DNA of 54,097 bases from Clostridia bacterium (GTDB taxonomy: Bacteria; Bacillota; Clostridia; Christensenellales; Aristaeellaceae): positions 1 through 54,097 of the forward strand of contig JAFSGG010000032.1 in NCBI GenBank assembly GCA_017434775.1, read 5' to 3'. The position numbers were made by a program, and so were the translations under genes. The notes beneath the pieces were generated by a model. That model ran no database searches and was not told the DNA's origin. It saw nothing but the letters and a program-made list of their open reading frames with translations. Positions 23,723 to 32,504 of the stretch are shown here, in pieces. Position 1 is the first letter of the stretch. Every line of letters begins with the position of its first letter.

Positions 23723-25021
23723 TTATTCAAGCCCCAGCAGTGCCTGGAAAAGTTCGGCACCGCCATTGGGCGCAACAGTCAGTTTCATGGGGATGGAAGC
23801 ACGCAAGGCTTCAAGCGGCGTATCATCCAGGAACAGATCGCCCTCTTCCCGGAGGGTGTTGCCGCAAAGGATGGCTTCGTCTTCCGTGCGGTCTTTCAGG
23901 GCGTTTATAAGGTCGCCGCCGGTGAGCAGGCCGGTGACGGTGACGGTTTCCCCAAAGAAGGTGTTTTTTACCGGCAATACCGTGACGGAAATCCCATCCG
24001 GGGCGTAGGTTTTCATCCATCGAACCATCACCGGGGCAATGGATGTGCCGCAGGGAATCACGATGGAACGGGGCTTGGCATGCCGGGTGTTTTCGGCAGC
24101 CGCCATTTTCAGGGCTTCTTCAGTCTTGCGCACCAGGCCCACGCCGTTTTCAATCTGGGGATACCCTTCATACGCTTCTTCTTGCGGAATGGCCCGGCCG
24201 GCCATCAGCATCAGTTCGTCGGAGGGGAAAACAAAGCGGGTACCAAGTTCATTCAGTGCCTTTTCCTGGAAACGATCGGCAATCTGCAAAACGGCTTCGG
24301 CAGTTTCTTTGGTGAAGGGCTGCACGTTTTCCAGCCCATCCCGGAAGCGGGTGAGCCCCACCGGCACCAGCGCCACGGATTTGGCCGCCGGGCACAGGGC
24401 GTAAAGATCGGTCAGGGTGTTTTCCAGCTGCTTTCCGTCATTCCAGCCGGGACAGAGCACCACCTGGCAGTGGAAGGAAAGCCCGGCATCTTTCAGCCGC
24501 TGCAGCCGTTCCAGAATGTTCCCGGCAAAGCGGTTGTTCATCATGCGGCAGCGAAGGGCTGCATCCGTGGCATGGACGGAAATGTACAGCGGGCTGGCTT
24601 TGCGGCGGAGGATGCGGTCAAATTCCGGTTCGTCCACGTTGGTGAGGGTGACATAATTGCCCATCATCAGGGAAAAACGCCAGTCATCGTCCTTTACATA
24701 GAGGGTTTCCCGCATGCCGGGGGGCATCTGATCGATAAAGCAGAAGATGCATTTGTTGTGGCAGGTGCGGGGGGAAACACAGGCGGTATCGGCCAGTACC
24801 ATGCCAAGGGGTGCGTCCTTGGCCTTGATGATGCGCACATTCTTTTCTTCGCCGTCTTGGGTGCGGATCGCCAGATCCACCTTTTGCCGGGAAGACAGGG
24901 CCTGATAATCGATATGATCGATGATTTCTTCCCCGTTCATTTTCAACAGCGTATCCCCCGGACGAATGCCCCGCCGCCAGGCGATGCCGTGGGGCTGGAC
25001 GGATAAGATCCTGTGTTCCAT
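23723..25021 (-). CDS. DUF512 radical-SAM-like Fe-S protein with N-terminal PDZ domain
   Basis: This 432-residue protein has a PDZ-like N-terminus (HGIAWRRGIRPGDTLLKMNGEEI, residues 11-33), then a radical-SAM-type cysteine triplet C87-x3-C91-x2-C94 (CHNKCIFCFIDQMP), and the DUF512 C-terminal region (CGTSIAPVMVRW; LTGGDLINAL). It is the family often adjacent to der in Clostridia; its reaction is unknown. The start at 25021 follows CGGGAGGTATTTTC, which excludes the longer reading to 25054. It is first in the DUF512-der-plsY operon with a 20-bp gap to der. Confidence 0.93.
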   Translation of the reverse strand: MEHRILSVQPHGIAWRRGIRPGDTLLKMNGEEIIDHIDYQALSSRQKVDLAIRTQDGEEKNVRIIKAKDAPLGMVLADTACVSPRTCHNKCIFCFIDQMPPGMRETLYVKDDDWRFSLMMGNYVTLTNVDEPEFDRILRRKASPLYISVHATDAALRCRMMNNRFAGNILERLQRLKDAGLSFHCQVVLCPGWNDGKQLENTLTDLYALCPAAKSVALVPVGLTRFRDGLENVQPFTKETAEAVLQIADRFQEKALNELGTRFVFPSDELMLMAGRAIPQEEAYEGYPQIENGVGLVRKTEEALKMAAAENTRHAKPRSIVIPCGTSIAPVMVRWMKTYAPDGISVTVLPVKNTFFGETVTVTGLLTGGDLINALKDRTEDEAILCGNTLREEGDLFLDDTPLEALRASIPMKLTVAPNGGAELFQALLGLE

Positions 25022-25058
25022 GAAAATACCTCCCGAATAGGCATAAAACAACATATTA

Positions 25059-25087
25059 ATTATGCTTTATTTTTTATAAAAAGTCAA
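25059..25087 (-). promoter_or_regulatory. promoter of the DUF512-der-plsY operon
   Basis: On the minus strand TTGACT (25082-25087), 17 bp, CATAAT (25059-25064), about 40 bp before the start. Confidence 0.75.
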
Positions 25088-25180
25088 GGCGGACAGATGG
25101 CTTCCATCGCAGGGTAACAAAAATAAATCGGAAAATGATAAAAAACGGTGGGAAAGCGTTGCTTTTTGTTCCGGTTTCGG

Positions 25181-25209
25181 TTGACAAGAGGGAAAGGGAA
25201 CTGTAAAAT
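25181..25209 (+). promoter_or_regulatory. promoter of typA
   Basis: TTGACA (25181-25186), a 17-bp spacer and TAAAAT (25204-25209), with AAGGAAG before the start codon at 25251. Confidence 0.8.
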
Positions 25210-25250
25210 ATATTGTTGGTTCAGTGTTAACCGAAAGGAAGTAAGAACGC

Positions 25251-27077
25251 ATGATTCGTAACGATATTCGCAACATTGCCATTATCGCCCACGTTGACCA
25301 TGGCAAGACTACGTTGGTGGACCAGATGCTGCGCCAGGGCGGTGTTTTCCGCCAGAACCAGCAGGTGGCTGAACGCGTGATGGACTCCAACGATCTGGAA
25401 AAGGAACGCGGCATTACCATTCTGGCCAAGAATACCGCCGTGCATTACGGCGATGCCAAGATCAACATTGTGGATACCCCCGGCCATGCCGACTTTGGCG
25501 GCGAAGTGGAACGCGTGCTGAAGATGGTGGATGGCGTGCTGCTCTTGGTAGACAGTTTCGAAGGCCCCATGCCCCAGACCCGCTTTGTGCTGCAGAAGGC
25601 CCTGGGCCTGAAGCTGCCTGTGCTGCTGGTGGTGAACAAGGTGGACCGTCCCGACGCCCGTTGCGACGAAGTGGTGGACGAACTGGTGGATTTGCTCATC
25701 GAACTGGATGCCGATCCCGAAACGCTGGATAGGCCCATCATCTACGCCTCTGCCCGGAAGGGTACCGCCACGCTGGATCTGGACAAGCCCGGCGAAGATC
25801 TGCAGCCCCTGTTTGAAACCATCATGAAGTATATTCCGGCTCCCGAAGGGGATATGGAAGGCCCGGCTCAGGTGCTCATTTCTACGATTGATTATAACGA
25901 ATATGTAGGCCGCATCGGCATTGGCCGCATTACCCGGGGTACCCTGAAGGATGGCATGATGGTGGTGCGCTGCAATGCGGAACATCCTGAAAACACTACG
26001 CCCCCCTGGCGGCTGACCGCCCTTTCTGTATACGACGGCCTGAAAAGAGTACCGGCCAGCAGCGTTTCCATGGGCGATATCGTGGCGCTGACGGGATTGG
26101 CTGATATCTCCATTGGTGATACGGTGTGTGATCCCGCTCAGGTGGAAGCACTGCCCTTCGTGGCCATCACCGAACCCACCGTGACCATGACCTTCTCCGT
26201 CAACGACAGCCCCTTTGCCGGTCGGGAAGGCACTTTCGTCACCAGCCGCCATCTGCGCGCCCGTCTCTTCCGGGAACTGGAAACGGACGTTTCCCTCCGC
26301 GTCAAGGAAGGCGATACCCCGGATCAGTTCGAAGTGTGGGGGCGAGGCGAACTGCACCTGTCCATCCTGATTGAAACCATGCGCCGTGAAGGGTACGAAT
26401 TCCAGGTGAGCAAGCCGGAAGTTATTTATCGCTATGAAGACGGCAAAAAGATGGAACCCATCGAACGCATGGTGGCGGACGTTCCCCAGGCCCATGCCGG
26501 TGCGGTGATCGAAAAGATCGGCCGTCGCCGCGGTACCCTGGAAAGCATGGGCGGCGGCGATCGGGTGCGCCTGGAATTCCTGGTGCCCAGCCGGGGTCTG
26601 TTTGGCTATCGCAGTGAATTCCTCACCGATACCCGGGGTGAAGGCATTATGAGCGCCGTGTTTGACCATTACGAAGAATACAAGGGGGATATTCCCCACC
26701 GCAATGTGGGCGCCCTGGTGTGCTACGAAACCGGTGAAACCACCCAGTACGCTCTGTTCTATGTGCAGGAACGCGGCACGCTGTTTATCAGCAACCAGAC
26801 CCCTGTGTACGCCGGCATGATCTGCGGCGAATCCAGCCGTCCCGGCGATATCGTGGTGAATGTGTGCAAGCAGAAGCATGTGACCAACATGCGCAATGCT
26901 TCCGCATCGGAAGACAGTCTGCGCCTGGTATCCGTGCATCCTCTGACCCTGGAAGAATGCCTGGAATTCATTGACGATGATGAACTCTTGGAAATCACCC
27001 CCAAGTCCCTGCGCATGCGCAAGCGCACCCTCAGCCACGAACAGCGCGCCAAGGATCTGAGCAAATTGAAGAAATAA
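25251..27077 (+). CDS. typA: translational GTPase TypA/BipA
   Basis: This 608-residue EF-G-like GTPase binds ribosomes and helps 50S assembly and stress adaptation. The G1 motif is [16 protein letters not shown]2/G3 are visible as RGITI and [14 protein letters not shown], and G4 is NKVDRP. EF-Tu domain 2, EF-G domain III/V-like and the BipA-specific C-terminal domain ([20 protein letters not shown]; ending [17 protein letters not shown]) follow. The length is typical. Codon use is strongly biased to GC-ending, high-expression codons compared with its neighbours. It is monocistronic, with its own promoter and terminator. Confidence 0.97.
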   Translation: MIRNDIRNIAIIAHVDHGKTTLVDQMLRQGGVFRQNQQVAERVMDSNDLEKERGITILAKNTAVHYGDAKINIVDTPGHADFGGEVERVLKMVDGVLLLVDSFEGPMPQTRFVLQKALGLKLPVLLVVNKVDRPDARCDEVVDELVDLLIELDADPETLDRPIIYASARKGTATLDLDKPGEDLQPLFETIMKYIPAPEGDMEGPAQVLISTIDYNEYVGRIGIGRITRGTLKDGMMVVRCNAEHPENTTPPWRLTALSVYDGLKRVPASSVSMGDIVALTGLADISIGDTVCDPAQVEALPFVAITEPTVTMTFSVNDSPFAGREGTFVTSRHLRARLFRELETDVSLRVKEGDTPDQFEVWGRGELHLSILIETMRREGYEFQVSKPEVIYRYEDGKKMEPIERMVADVPQAHAGAVIEKIGRRRGTLESMGGGDRVRLEFLVPSRGLFGYRSEFLTDTRGEGIMSAVFDHYEEYKGDIPHRNVGALVCYETGETTQYALFYVQERGTLFISNQTPVYAGMICGESSRPGDIVVNVCKQKHVTNMRNASASEDSLRLVSVHPLTLEECLEFIDDDELLEITPKSLRMRKRTLSHEQRAKDLSKLKK

Positions 27078-27091
27078 AAGATTGATACAGA

Positions 27092-27117
27092 AAGACCGCA
27101 TATTGCGGTCTTTTTTG
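27092..27117 (+). terminator. intrinsic terminator of typA
   Basis: Arms AAGACCGCA (27092-27100) and TGCGGTCTT (27104-27112) have a 3-nt loop and are followed by T27111-27116. Confidence 0.92.
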
Positions 27118-27127
27118 TTGCGAAGTT

Positions 27128-27212
27128 TTACAATTGTAACAATGAGAAAACAGGCAGAAAATGCCCTTGACAAAAAGTGGTAGACAAGTGTAGACTTTCG
27201 GTAGACAGCTGT
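27128..27212 (+). promoter_or_regulatory. promoter with three ACA-nn-TGT dyads upstream of the BlaI/M56 genes
   Basis: TTGACA (27167-27172) and TAGACT (27191-27196, 18-bp spacer) form the promoter. Three dyads share the core ACA-nn-TGT: 27130-27137 (within TTACAATTGTAA), 27184-27191 and 27205-27212. The last two are 21 bp apart, two helical turns, one touching the -10 and the other just downstream. BlaI/MecI operators have a TACA-nn-TGTA-type core, so these are likely operators for the repressor encoded next. Confidence 0.65.
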
Positions 27213-27238
27213 CAACTGATGCAAAGGAGGGTTCTATC

Positions 27239-27607
27239 ATGCAAGTGCAATGCACCGAAGCGGAATGGAAAATCATGGAGGTATTATGGGAAAACAGCCC
27301 CTGCACCATGCCGCAAATCACGAAAGCCCTGGCCCCCTCCACCGGCTGGACTCGGCATACGGTAATCACCTTATTGAAGCGCATGGCAGAAAAGGGCAGT
27401 ATTGCCGTGGATGAAACGGGCCCGGTGAAGGAATATACACCATTGGTTAGCCGGGCAGTGCTGACAAAAAGCCAGACGAAGAAACTTTTGAACCATGTGT
27501 TCTCCGGGAGAGCATCCATGCTGGTACAGAATCTGGTGGATACAGGGGAAATGACCGTAAAGGAAATAGAAGACCTTTTGCAAATGCTGAAACAGAAGGA
27601 GCCCTGA
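27239..27607 (+). CDS. BlaI/MecI-family transcriptional repressor
   Basis: This 122-residue winged-helix repressor begins LTEAEWKIMEVLW-like (CTEAEWKIMEVLWENSPCTM) and continues with the recognition helix region TGWTRHTVITLLKRMAEKGSIAVDE, the classic BlaI/MecI/CopY signature. The C-terminal ~50 residues form the dimerisation part (SRAVLTKSQTKKLLNHVFSG). In the paradigm, the M56 partner triggers cleavage of the repressor. The start follows AAAGGAGGG. It is followed 15 bp later by the M56 sensor gene, and three likely operators overlap its promoter. No beta-lactamase gene is nearby. Confidence 0.95.
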   Translation: MQVQCTEAEWKIMEVLWENSPCTMPQITKALAPSTGWTRHTVITLLKRMAEKGSIAVDETGPVKEYTPLVSRAVLTKSQTKKLLNHVFSGRASMLVQNLVDTGEMTVKEIEDLLQMLKQKEP

Positions 27608-27622
27608 GAAGGAGGGGAGAAG

Positions 27623-29254
27623 ATGCGAACGGCGGTTTTATATAATTTTTTAATTGAAGCCAATGTCATGGCGACCATTGCCATTGTGCTGATGATGGTG
27701 CTGCGAAAATTTGTACGCAAACCTTTGGGAAATGGAGCCCTGTGTTTTGGTTGGATGTTGGTGGCAGTGCGGCTTTTGTGCCCACTGGCTCTGCAGAATC
27801 CTGTTATTAGCGAAATTCGGCCTGAATGGGAGCTGGATACAGCCATACGGCCCATCAGTGCACAGGTGCTGGTGCGTACAAGGGATACGCTATCGGATAT
27901 GTATCGATTCAGCCGCAGAACTTTGGGCATTGCGGAAGAGAACGTTGTTACCGACAGCATTCGTAAGGCTTATCAGGGAATGTACAATGGCGAATTTCCA
28001 CAATTCCTGATGGTTTTGTATGCAGGTGTTCTGGCGGTTCTTCTGGGCGGATTCATCTGCAAAAATGTTCAGTTCCGATTGAAGATGAAAAAGAACCGGG
28101 TGGAGCCTTTATCCGGGGAGCTGCTGGAGCAATACAGGGCATTATGCAGCCGTATGGGCATTAAAAAGCCTTTGCCTGTTTACTTTACGGATCCACTTCC
28201 CAGCGCCAGCCTGGTGGGGGTGTTGAAACCTTATATCGTGCTGCCTCTGACGGCGGCTCAGGCAAATGTACCCTTGATTCTGGAACATGAACTGTGTCAT
28301 TACAAGAACAGGGATCATTTGTGGGCCATGGTGCGGCTGGTATGCTGTTTGCTGCATTGGTTTAATCCGCTGGTATGGCTGGCTGCCCGGATGAGCCGGA
28401 CGGATATGGAGCTGCGTTGCGATGACCGGGTGATCCGGAACAAAGATGAAAGCCAGAAAAAGACCTATGCAGCGGTGTTGGTGATGGCAGCGGCACGGAA
28501 AACTGTTCCCGGTCTTTCCGTGCTGGCCACCGGCATGACCATGACCGGCAGACGCATGAAAAAAAGGGTGCAGCAGATCATTGGCGGCGGAAAGGCTGTG
28601 AAAGCAGTGTCTGTAGCTTTTATGGTGCTGGCCAGTATGCTGCTGGTGGGGGCCTTTGCTACAGCGGAAATGAATGGTATGCCTTTTGGAACCACATATA
28701 TCAGCAGTAAGCAATTGGCTTTTATTCCGCCTTTTGAGGGTGAAATGCTGTATCATTTTGAAAATCTGGACACGGATGAGAAAAGAATCGAAGCAGCCGT
28801 GATGCTGTCAGCCATGCCCATGATGACAGAGATTGACCTGACGGATGTGGAATGGAATGTGGAGCCTGCCCACCGAATCCCAAATGCATGGGAGATTACG
28901 GCAAAGCGAGGCGATGAAGCTGTCTATCGGGCGATTGTTGATGATGATGGTGAGATATTTGCAGTGGATAACAATGCGTATCAGATGCCCGATGGTACTG
29001 AAAGCAGAATCTATTTGACTGACCCATGGAAATTTTCCGCCACCGAATTTGCGCGGGATTGGCTGAATGTGGCTTGTCCTTCCATGGCGGAAAATGTTGT
29101 GGAAATTCGTTGTGTTGTGGCATACGAAAGGGGAGGGAAAGCATTTTGTCTGGTGGAAGCGATGCTCAAAGAGATGCCGTATACGAACATCTTCTTTGAA
29201 TTTCAGTTGACTCCCCAGGTACGTATTATTCGCTTTTCCCCAGGCGTGGGCTGA
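27623..29254 (+). CDS. BlaR1/MecR1-like M56 membrane metalloprotease sensor
   Basis: This 543-residue membrane protein has N-terminal transmembrane helices (from residue ~12, ~45 and ~125), the zinc-protease motif H222-E-L-C-H226 in LILEHELCHYKNRDHLWAM, and a further helix near residues 330-348 (VSVAFMVLASMLLVGAFA). In BlaR1 the last part is a penicillin-binding domain with an SxxK serine. Here the ~195-residue C-terminal extracytoplasmic part lacks that signature and looks like a small alpha/beta domain (AWEITAKRGDEAVYRAIVDDDGEIFAVD, reminiscent of PepSY folds). The ligand is therefore probably not a beta-lactam. The start follows AAGGAGGGGAG. Confidence 0.92.
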   Translation: MRTAVLYNFLIEANVMATIAIVLMMVLRKFVRKPLGNGALCFGWMLVAVRLLCPLALQNPVISEIRPEWELDTAIRPISAQVLVRTRDTLSDMYRFSRRTLGIAEENVVTDSIRKAYQGMYNGEFPQFLMVLYAGVLAVLLGGFICKNVQFRLKMKKNRVEPLSGELLEQYRALCSRMGIKKPLPVYFTDPLPSASLVGVLKPYIVLPLTAAQANVPLILEHELCHYKNRDHLWAMVRLVCCLLHWFNPLVWLAARMSRTDMELRCDDRVIRNKDESQKKTYAAVLVMAAARKTVPGLSVLATGMTMTGRRMKKRVQQIIGGGKAVKAVSVAFMVLASMLLVGAFATAEMNGMPFGTTYISSKQLAFIPPFEGEMLYHFENLDTDEKRIEAAVMLSAMPMMTEIDLTDVEWNVEPAHRIPNAWEITAKRGDEAVYRAIVDDDGEIFAVDNNAYQMPDGTESRIYLTDPWKFSATEFARDWLNVACPSMAENVVEIRCVVAYERGGKAFCLVEAMLKEMPYTNIFFEFQLTPQVRIIRFSPGVG

Positions 29255-29323
29255 AAGAACATGCAAGATTGCAATGAACATGTGAAAACAGAGACGTATG
29301 ATCCGTATATAATTCTTCCCATC

Positions 29324-29351
29324 AGCTGTGCCGGCTATCGGTACAGCTTTT
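29324..29351 (+). terminator. intrinsic terminator after the M56 gene
   Basis: Arms AGCTGTGCCG (29324-29333) and CGGTACAGCT (29339-29348) have one mismatch and are followed by T-rich sequence. Confidence 0.75.
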
Positions 29352-29352
29352 C

Positions 29353-29381
29353 TTGTGTTTGCAGTTTTCTCATGCTATACT
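29353..29381 (+). promoter_or_regulatory. promoter of the methyltransferase operon
   Basis: TTGTGT (29353-29358), 17 bp, TATACT (29376-29381), with an extended TGC before the -10. Confidence 0.7.
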
Positions 29382-29419
29382 GAAAGAGTGAAAGGATCAG
29401 AGGAGTCGTGTATATTGCT

Positions 29420-30184
29420 ATGGAATATATAAAAGAAAACCAAAGGATATGGGATGAGCGATCGGAAAATAACGATATCTGGTCCATTCCGGTAACGAGT
29501 GAACAAGTGAAACTGGCAAGGGAAGGAAATTGGCAGATTGTACTGACACCCACCAAGCCTGTGCCGGACAATTGGTTTCCGGAGGAACTGAAAGGGAAAA
29601 AGCTCTTGTGCCTGGCCGGCGGCGGCGGACAGCAGGGGCCCATCCTGGCTGCTGCCGGGGCAGATGTGACGGTATTTGACAATAGCCTGAAGCAGTTGCA
29701 GAAAGACGAATATGTGGCTCGAAGGGATAACCTGCACATCAAAACCATTCAGGGAAACATGCAGGATCTGTCCGTATTTCCGGATGAAAGTTTTGACTGC
29801 ATTGTGCATCCCTGGTCCAACGGATATGTGGATAATGTACTGCCCGTCTGGAAAGAATGCGCCCGGGTGTTGAAGAAAAATGGCCTGCTGCTGGCAGGTT
29901 TCGGCAATCCCATTGAGCATATTTTTCATGTAGGCAAGCTGGTGCAGGGGATTTTGTCCGTTGAAAACACCATTCCTTATGCCGATATGGATCACATGGA
30001 TGATCCGGATACGAAAAGGGAAGTGGAAAGCGGCGGCTATCTGTGGAGCCATACGCTGGAAGACCAGATTCAGGGGCAGATCGCAGCCGGATTTGCCATC
30101 GTTGGCTTTTATGAGGATATCGGCGGTACGGCGCTGGATCAATACATCAACTCGTCCATTGCCACGAAGGCAATGAAACTGTAA
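29420..30184 (+). CDS. SAM-dependent class I methyltransferase
   Basis: This 254-residue Rossmann-fold methyltransferase has a glycine-rich SAM loop (LLCLAGGGGQQGPILAAAGADVTVFD), an acidic residue ending strand 2, and SFDCIVHPWSNGYVDNVLPVWKECARVLKKNGLLLAGF as motifs IV-VI. The N-terminal EYIKENQRIWDERSENNDIWSIPVTSE is typical of the YcgJ/Tam-like small-molecule methyltransferases. The start is ambiguous: AGGAG lies 2 bp before GTG 29408 but 14 bp before ATG 29420. It is followed by phosphatase and HGS-motif genes on the same strand with gaps of 20 and 22 bp. The substrate is unknown. Confidence 0.88.
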   Translation: MEYIKENQRIWDERSENNDIWSIPVTSEQVKLAREGNWQIVLTPTKPVPDNWFPEELKGKKLLCLAGGGGQQGPILAAAGADVTVFDNSLKQLQKDEYVARRDNLHIKTIQGNMQDLSVFPDESFDCIVHPWSNGYVDNVLPVWKECARVLKKNGLLLAGFGNPIEHIFHVGKLVQGILSVENTIPYADMDHMDDPDTKREVESGGYLWSHTLEDQIQGQIAAGFAIVGFYEDIGGTALDQYINSSIATKAMKL

Positions 30185-30204
30185 ACCTATATGGAGGGAA
30201 AACC

Positions 30205-30771
30205 ATGGCTTCTTTGCTGAAATCGACCCTGAATACTCGTTTTTTGCCGGGCAGCGGCGAACGATTCATCCGCAGTGATGCACCTGTGAACCTGACGGAA
30301 AATGAAATTGGCTGGCTGGAGGAACAGAATATCCGTACGCTGGTGGATTTGCGGTCGGAGGAGGAAGCGGAGCGAAAGCCATGTCCTTTGAAGGACAGAA
30401 AAGGTTTTATGTATCACCATCTGCCGGTGACGGGCGGCGGCGATACCCCAAAGAGCCGGGAACATCTGCATCATGTGTATGCCGGGATGGTGGACGGGCA
30501 GATGGAGAAAATCATCCGTACCATTCTGGCGGCAGAAACCAAAGTGCTTTATTTTTGCACCGCCGGAAAGGATCGCACCGGCGTGGTTTCGGCTTTGCTG
30601 ATGAAAAGAATGGGTTGCGATGAAAAGGAAATTATTGCGGATTATATGACATCCAGGGAAAACCTGATGGATATGCTGACTGCCTATGTGGCTGGCCATC
30701 CGGAAGTGAAGATGGATATTATTGTGCCCCGGGAAGAGAATATGGAAAGGCTGCTGCATAGCCTTGGGTGA
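30205..30771 (+). CDS. protein-tyrosine/dual-specificity phosphatase (IphP-like)
   Basis: This 188-residue phosphatase has the P-loop C118-T-A-G-K-D-R124 (CX5R with following T-G) of the cysteine phosphatases. The fold is that of bacterial IphP/DSP proteins: RFIRSDAP near the start, LVDLRSEEEAERKP before the active site, and a C-terminal helical region. The usual HC preceding the cysteine is FC. A general-acid Asp is plausible in VTGGGD (residue 80). The start follows TGGAGGGAAAACC. Targets may be phosphotyrosine proteins or phosphoinositides; neither is shown by the sequence. It is second in a three-gene cluster. Confidence 0.9.
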   Translation: MASLLKSTLNTRFLPGSGERFIRSDAPVNLTENEIGWLEEQNIRTLVDLRSEEEAERKPCPLKDRKGFMYHHLPVTGGGDTPKSREHLHHVYAGMVDGQMEKIIRTILAAETKVLYFCTAGKDRTGVVSALLMKRMGCDEKEIIADYMTSRENLMDMLTAYVAGHPEVKMDIIVPREENMERLLHSLG

Positions 30772-30793
30772 ATAAGAGGGGGCAAAAGATGTT

Positions 30794-31114
30794 ATGAAAA
30801 TTGAACTGAACGCCGATGGCATCTGGTATCATGGTTCCGATAAGCTCTTTGAGGAATTGCGGCCAAACAGCACCGTTACGCCATGGAGAGCGTTAGCAGA
30901 AGCCTTTTCCCATCAGCCCACCAGGCTTTCCTATGACGATGACGGAAATATTTTTCATAACGGTACTCAGAAAGGGTATCTATATGTGATTGATGAACCC
31001 ATTATAGTGGGAGAAGATGTGTATCAGCATCCCCGGACCACCATGGATGAGAATGCGGAATTCTTGATCCGGCGGCCGCTGAAGGTGAAACGGATCAGTG
31101 AAGTAGATTTATAA
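30794..31114 (+). CDS. small protein with a WYHGS motif, possibly ADP-ribosyltransferase-like
   Basis: This 106-residue protein starts with IWYHGSDKLFEELRPNSTVTPWRALAEAF. The HGS triplet after an aromatic residue, followed by a loop ending Ser/Thr-Val-Thr, recalls the NAD-binding start of PARP/ART-fold proteins. It continues with NGTQKGYLYVIDEPI and a C-terminal LIRRPLKVKRISEVDL. It is shorter than known transferases of this kind, so it may be a non-catalytic binding protein. The start is ATG 30794; an ATG at 30789 is out of frame. It ends the methyltransferase-phosphatase cluster and a bidirectional terminator follows. The fold assignment is an inference. Confidence 0.72.
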   Translation: MKIELNADGIWYHGSDKLFEELRPNSTVTPWRALAEAFSHQPTRLSYDDDGNIFHNGTQKGYLYVIDEPIIVGEDVYQHPRTTMDENAEFLIRRPLKVKRISEVDL

Positions 31115-31116
31115 AC

Positions 31117-31158
31117 AACAAAACCTCTGCGTGACAAGCATCATGCAGAGGTTTTGTT
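31117..31158 (+). terminator. bidirectional terminator between the HGS gene and pfk
   Basis: A 14-bp stem, AACAAAACCTCTGC-like left arm (31117-31130) with GCAGAGGTTTTGTT (31145-31158), has T/A-rich flanks between the convergent genes. Confidence 0.88.
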
Positions 31159-31168
31159 TTGATTCGTA

Positions 31169-32218
31169 TCAGAACACGTTAACGGTGTTGTACAGCTTTT
31201 TATTGAAAGTATGCTTGGCGGCAAGAGCCTTTTCGATGGGCATGTAGAAGGTGCGGCCGTTCTTCATACCGATCACCTGATTGCTGATGCCCTGCTTGAG
31301 AAGATCAATGGCCATAGCGCCGGCTTCAAAGGCAAAGATGCAGTCCCGGGCAGTGGGATTGGCACCGCGCTGGGTGTAGCCCACCACGGTGGAGCGTACT
31401 TCGATCATGCCGCACTTGCGCTTGAGCACGCTGGCCAGGCGTTCGGCGGTCATGGGTTCGCCTTCGTACACTTCCTTGCCGTAGGGCTTGAGGAATTTAT
31501 ACACATCAAAGGGCTTCATGGAGGCCCAGCATCCTTCAGCGATGACCACGGTGGCACGGGTGTTGCCGCGCTTGATCTGGAAGTTCAGCTTATCGGCAAT
31601 TTCATCCACACTCCACTTTACTTCGGGCACCACCACGATTTCGGCGCCGGTGGCGGCAGCGGTGCTCAGGGCGATATCGCCGCAGTCACGGCCCATCACT
31701 TCCACTACGTGGGGACGATCGTGGGAACGGGAGGTGGCACGGATGGCACGCACAACATCGGCGCAGCAGTTGACGGCGGTATCGTAACCCAGGGTCATTT
31801 CGGTATAGGCCAGGTCATTATCGATGGTGCCGGGAATGCCAATGCAGGGGATGCCCAGTTCACAAAGGCGCATGGCCCCCTGGAAGGAGCCGTTGCCGCC
31901 GATGACCACAAGACCCGTCACATCCATATCCCGCAGGCGCTGGGCGGCACGTTCACGAACAGCAGGGTCCAGGAATTCCGTGCAGCGGGCGGTGCGAAGG
32001 TAGGTGCCGGGCAGGTCGGCAATATCCAAAACAGTATCAAGATCCAGCCGGACAAAATCGTCTTCCAGCTTCCCGGAACGGCCGAGCAATCCGTTATAGC
32101 CGCGCTTGATGCCGATCAGGGGCATATCCAGCCGATTGGCGGAGCGGGCTACGCTCATAACGGCTGCATTCATGCCGGGGCTGTCGCCGCCGCTGGTGAG
32201 GACTGCAATGTTAGGCAT
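31169..32218 (-). CDS. pfkA: 6-phosphofructokinase
   Basis: This 349-residue enzyme phosphorylates fructose-6-phosphate in glycolysis. The N-terminal LTSGGDSPGMNAAV binds phosphate, PGTIDND (residues 129-135) carries the catalytic Asp, and VMGRDCG (MGR motif) binds fructose-6-phosphate. The nucleotide loop reads GGNGS (Asn109) where E. coli PfkA has GGDGS. The glycine after it favours ATP over pyrophosphate as donor, but the Asp-to-Asn change at the magnesium-contacting position is notable. The length is slightly above classical PfkA (~320). The start follows AAGGAGAGTG; a -10 (ATTATA on plus strand) lies at 32282-32287. It is monocistronic, convergent with the HGS gene. Confidence 0.93.
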   Translation of the reverse strand: MPNIAVLTSGGDSPGMNAAVMSVARSANRLDMPLIGIKRGYNGLLGRSGKLEDDFVRLDLDTVLDIADLPGTYLRTARCTEFLDPAVRERAAQRLRDMDVTGLVVIGGNGSFQGAMRLCELGIPCIGIPGTIDNDLAYTEMTLGYDTAVNCCADVVRAIRATSRSHDRPHVVEVMGRDCGDIALSTAAATGAEIVVVPEVKWSVDEIADKLNFQIKRGNTRATVVIAEGCWASMKPFDVYKFLKPYGKEVYEGEPMTAERLASVLKRKCGMIEVRSTVVGYTQRGANPTARDCIFAFEAGAMAIDLLKQGISNQVIGMKNGRTFYMPIEKALAAKHTFNKKLYNTVNVF

Positions 32219-32281
32219 GGAAATACACTCTCCTTAAAAATCTGTGGTACACAGCATATCGCCAAGACGATGTGCCGAATT

Positions 32282-32287
32282 ATTATA
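32282..32287 (-). promoter_or_regulatory. extended -10 element of the pfkA promoter
   Basis: On the minus strand TGGTATAAT gives a TGn-extended perfect -10 about 64 bp upstream of the start. The -35 region (TGGCAT) is weak. Confidence 0.55.
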
Positions 32288-32443
32288 CCACAGGAATGAA
32301 TCTTATGCCATAGCCAAAATGCAAAAATGGAGAAAAAATTCATATAAATTGCTGCCAAAAAAGAGAAAAAGCCATAAGACGCTGCAAAAAAGCGATCCAG
32401 GATCAAAATATGCAGAAAAATTATATAATTTTCAAAATAATAC

Positions 32444-32490
32444 TTGACAAATAATATTATTGTGTTAATATTATATCGAAAATAATATTA
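32444..32490 (+). promoter_or_regulatory. promoter with three TAATATTA palindromes (putative operator)
   Basis: TTGACA (32444-32449) and TAATAT (32466-32471, 16-bp spacer) form a promoter. The identical 8-bp palindrome TAATATTA occurs at 32452-32459, 32466-32473 and 32483-32490, covering the spacer, the -10 and the start region. This layout fits autorepression by the adjacent GGDEF protein, which ends in a ribbon-helix-helix-like segment. Sequence-level repeat is certain; the regulator is inferred. Confidence 0.6.
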
Positions 32491-32504
32491 CGGAGGTCGT
32501 ATTC

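Noticed and set aside
25227-27224. 665-codon open frame on the minus strand opposite typA
   Set aside because: It is antisense to a highly conserved GTPase and its translation is rich in His/Gly/Gln, typical of mirror frames of biased genes.
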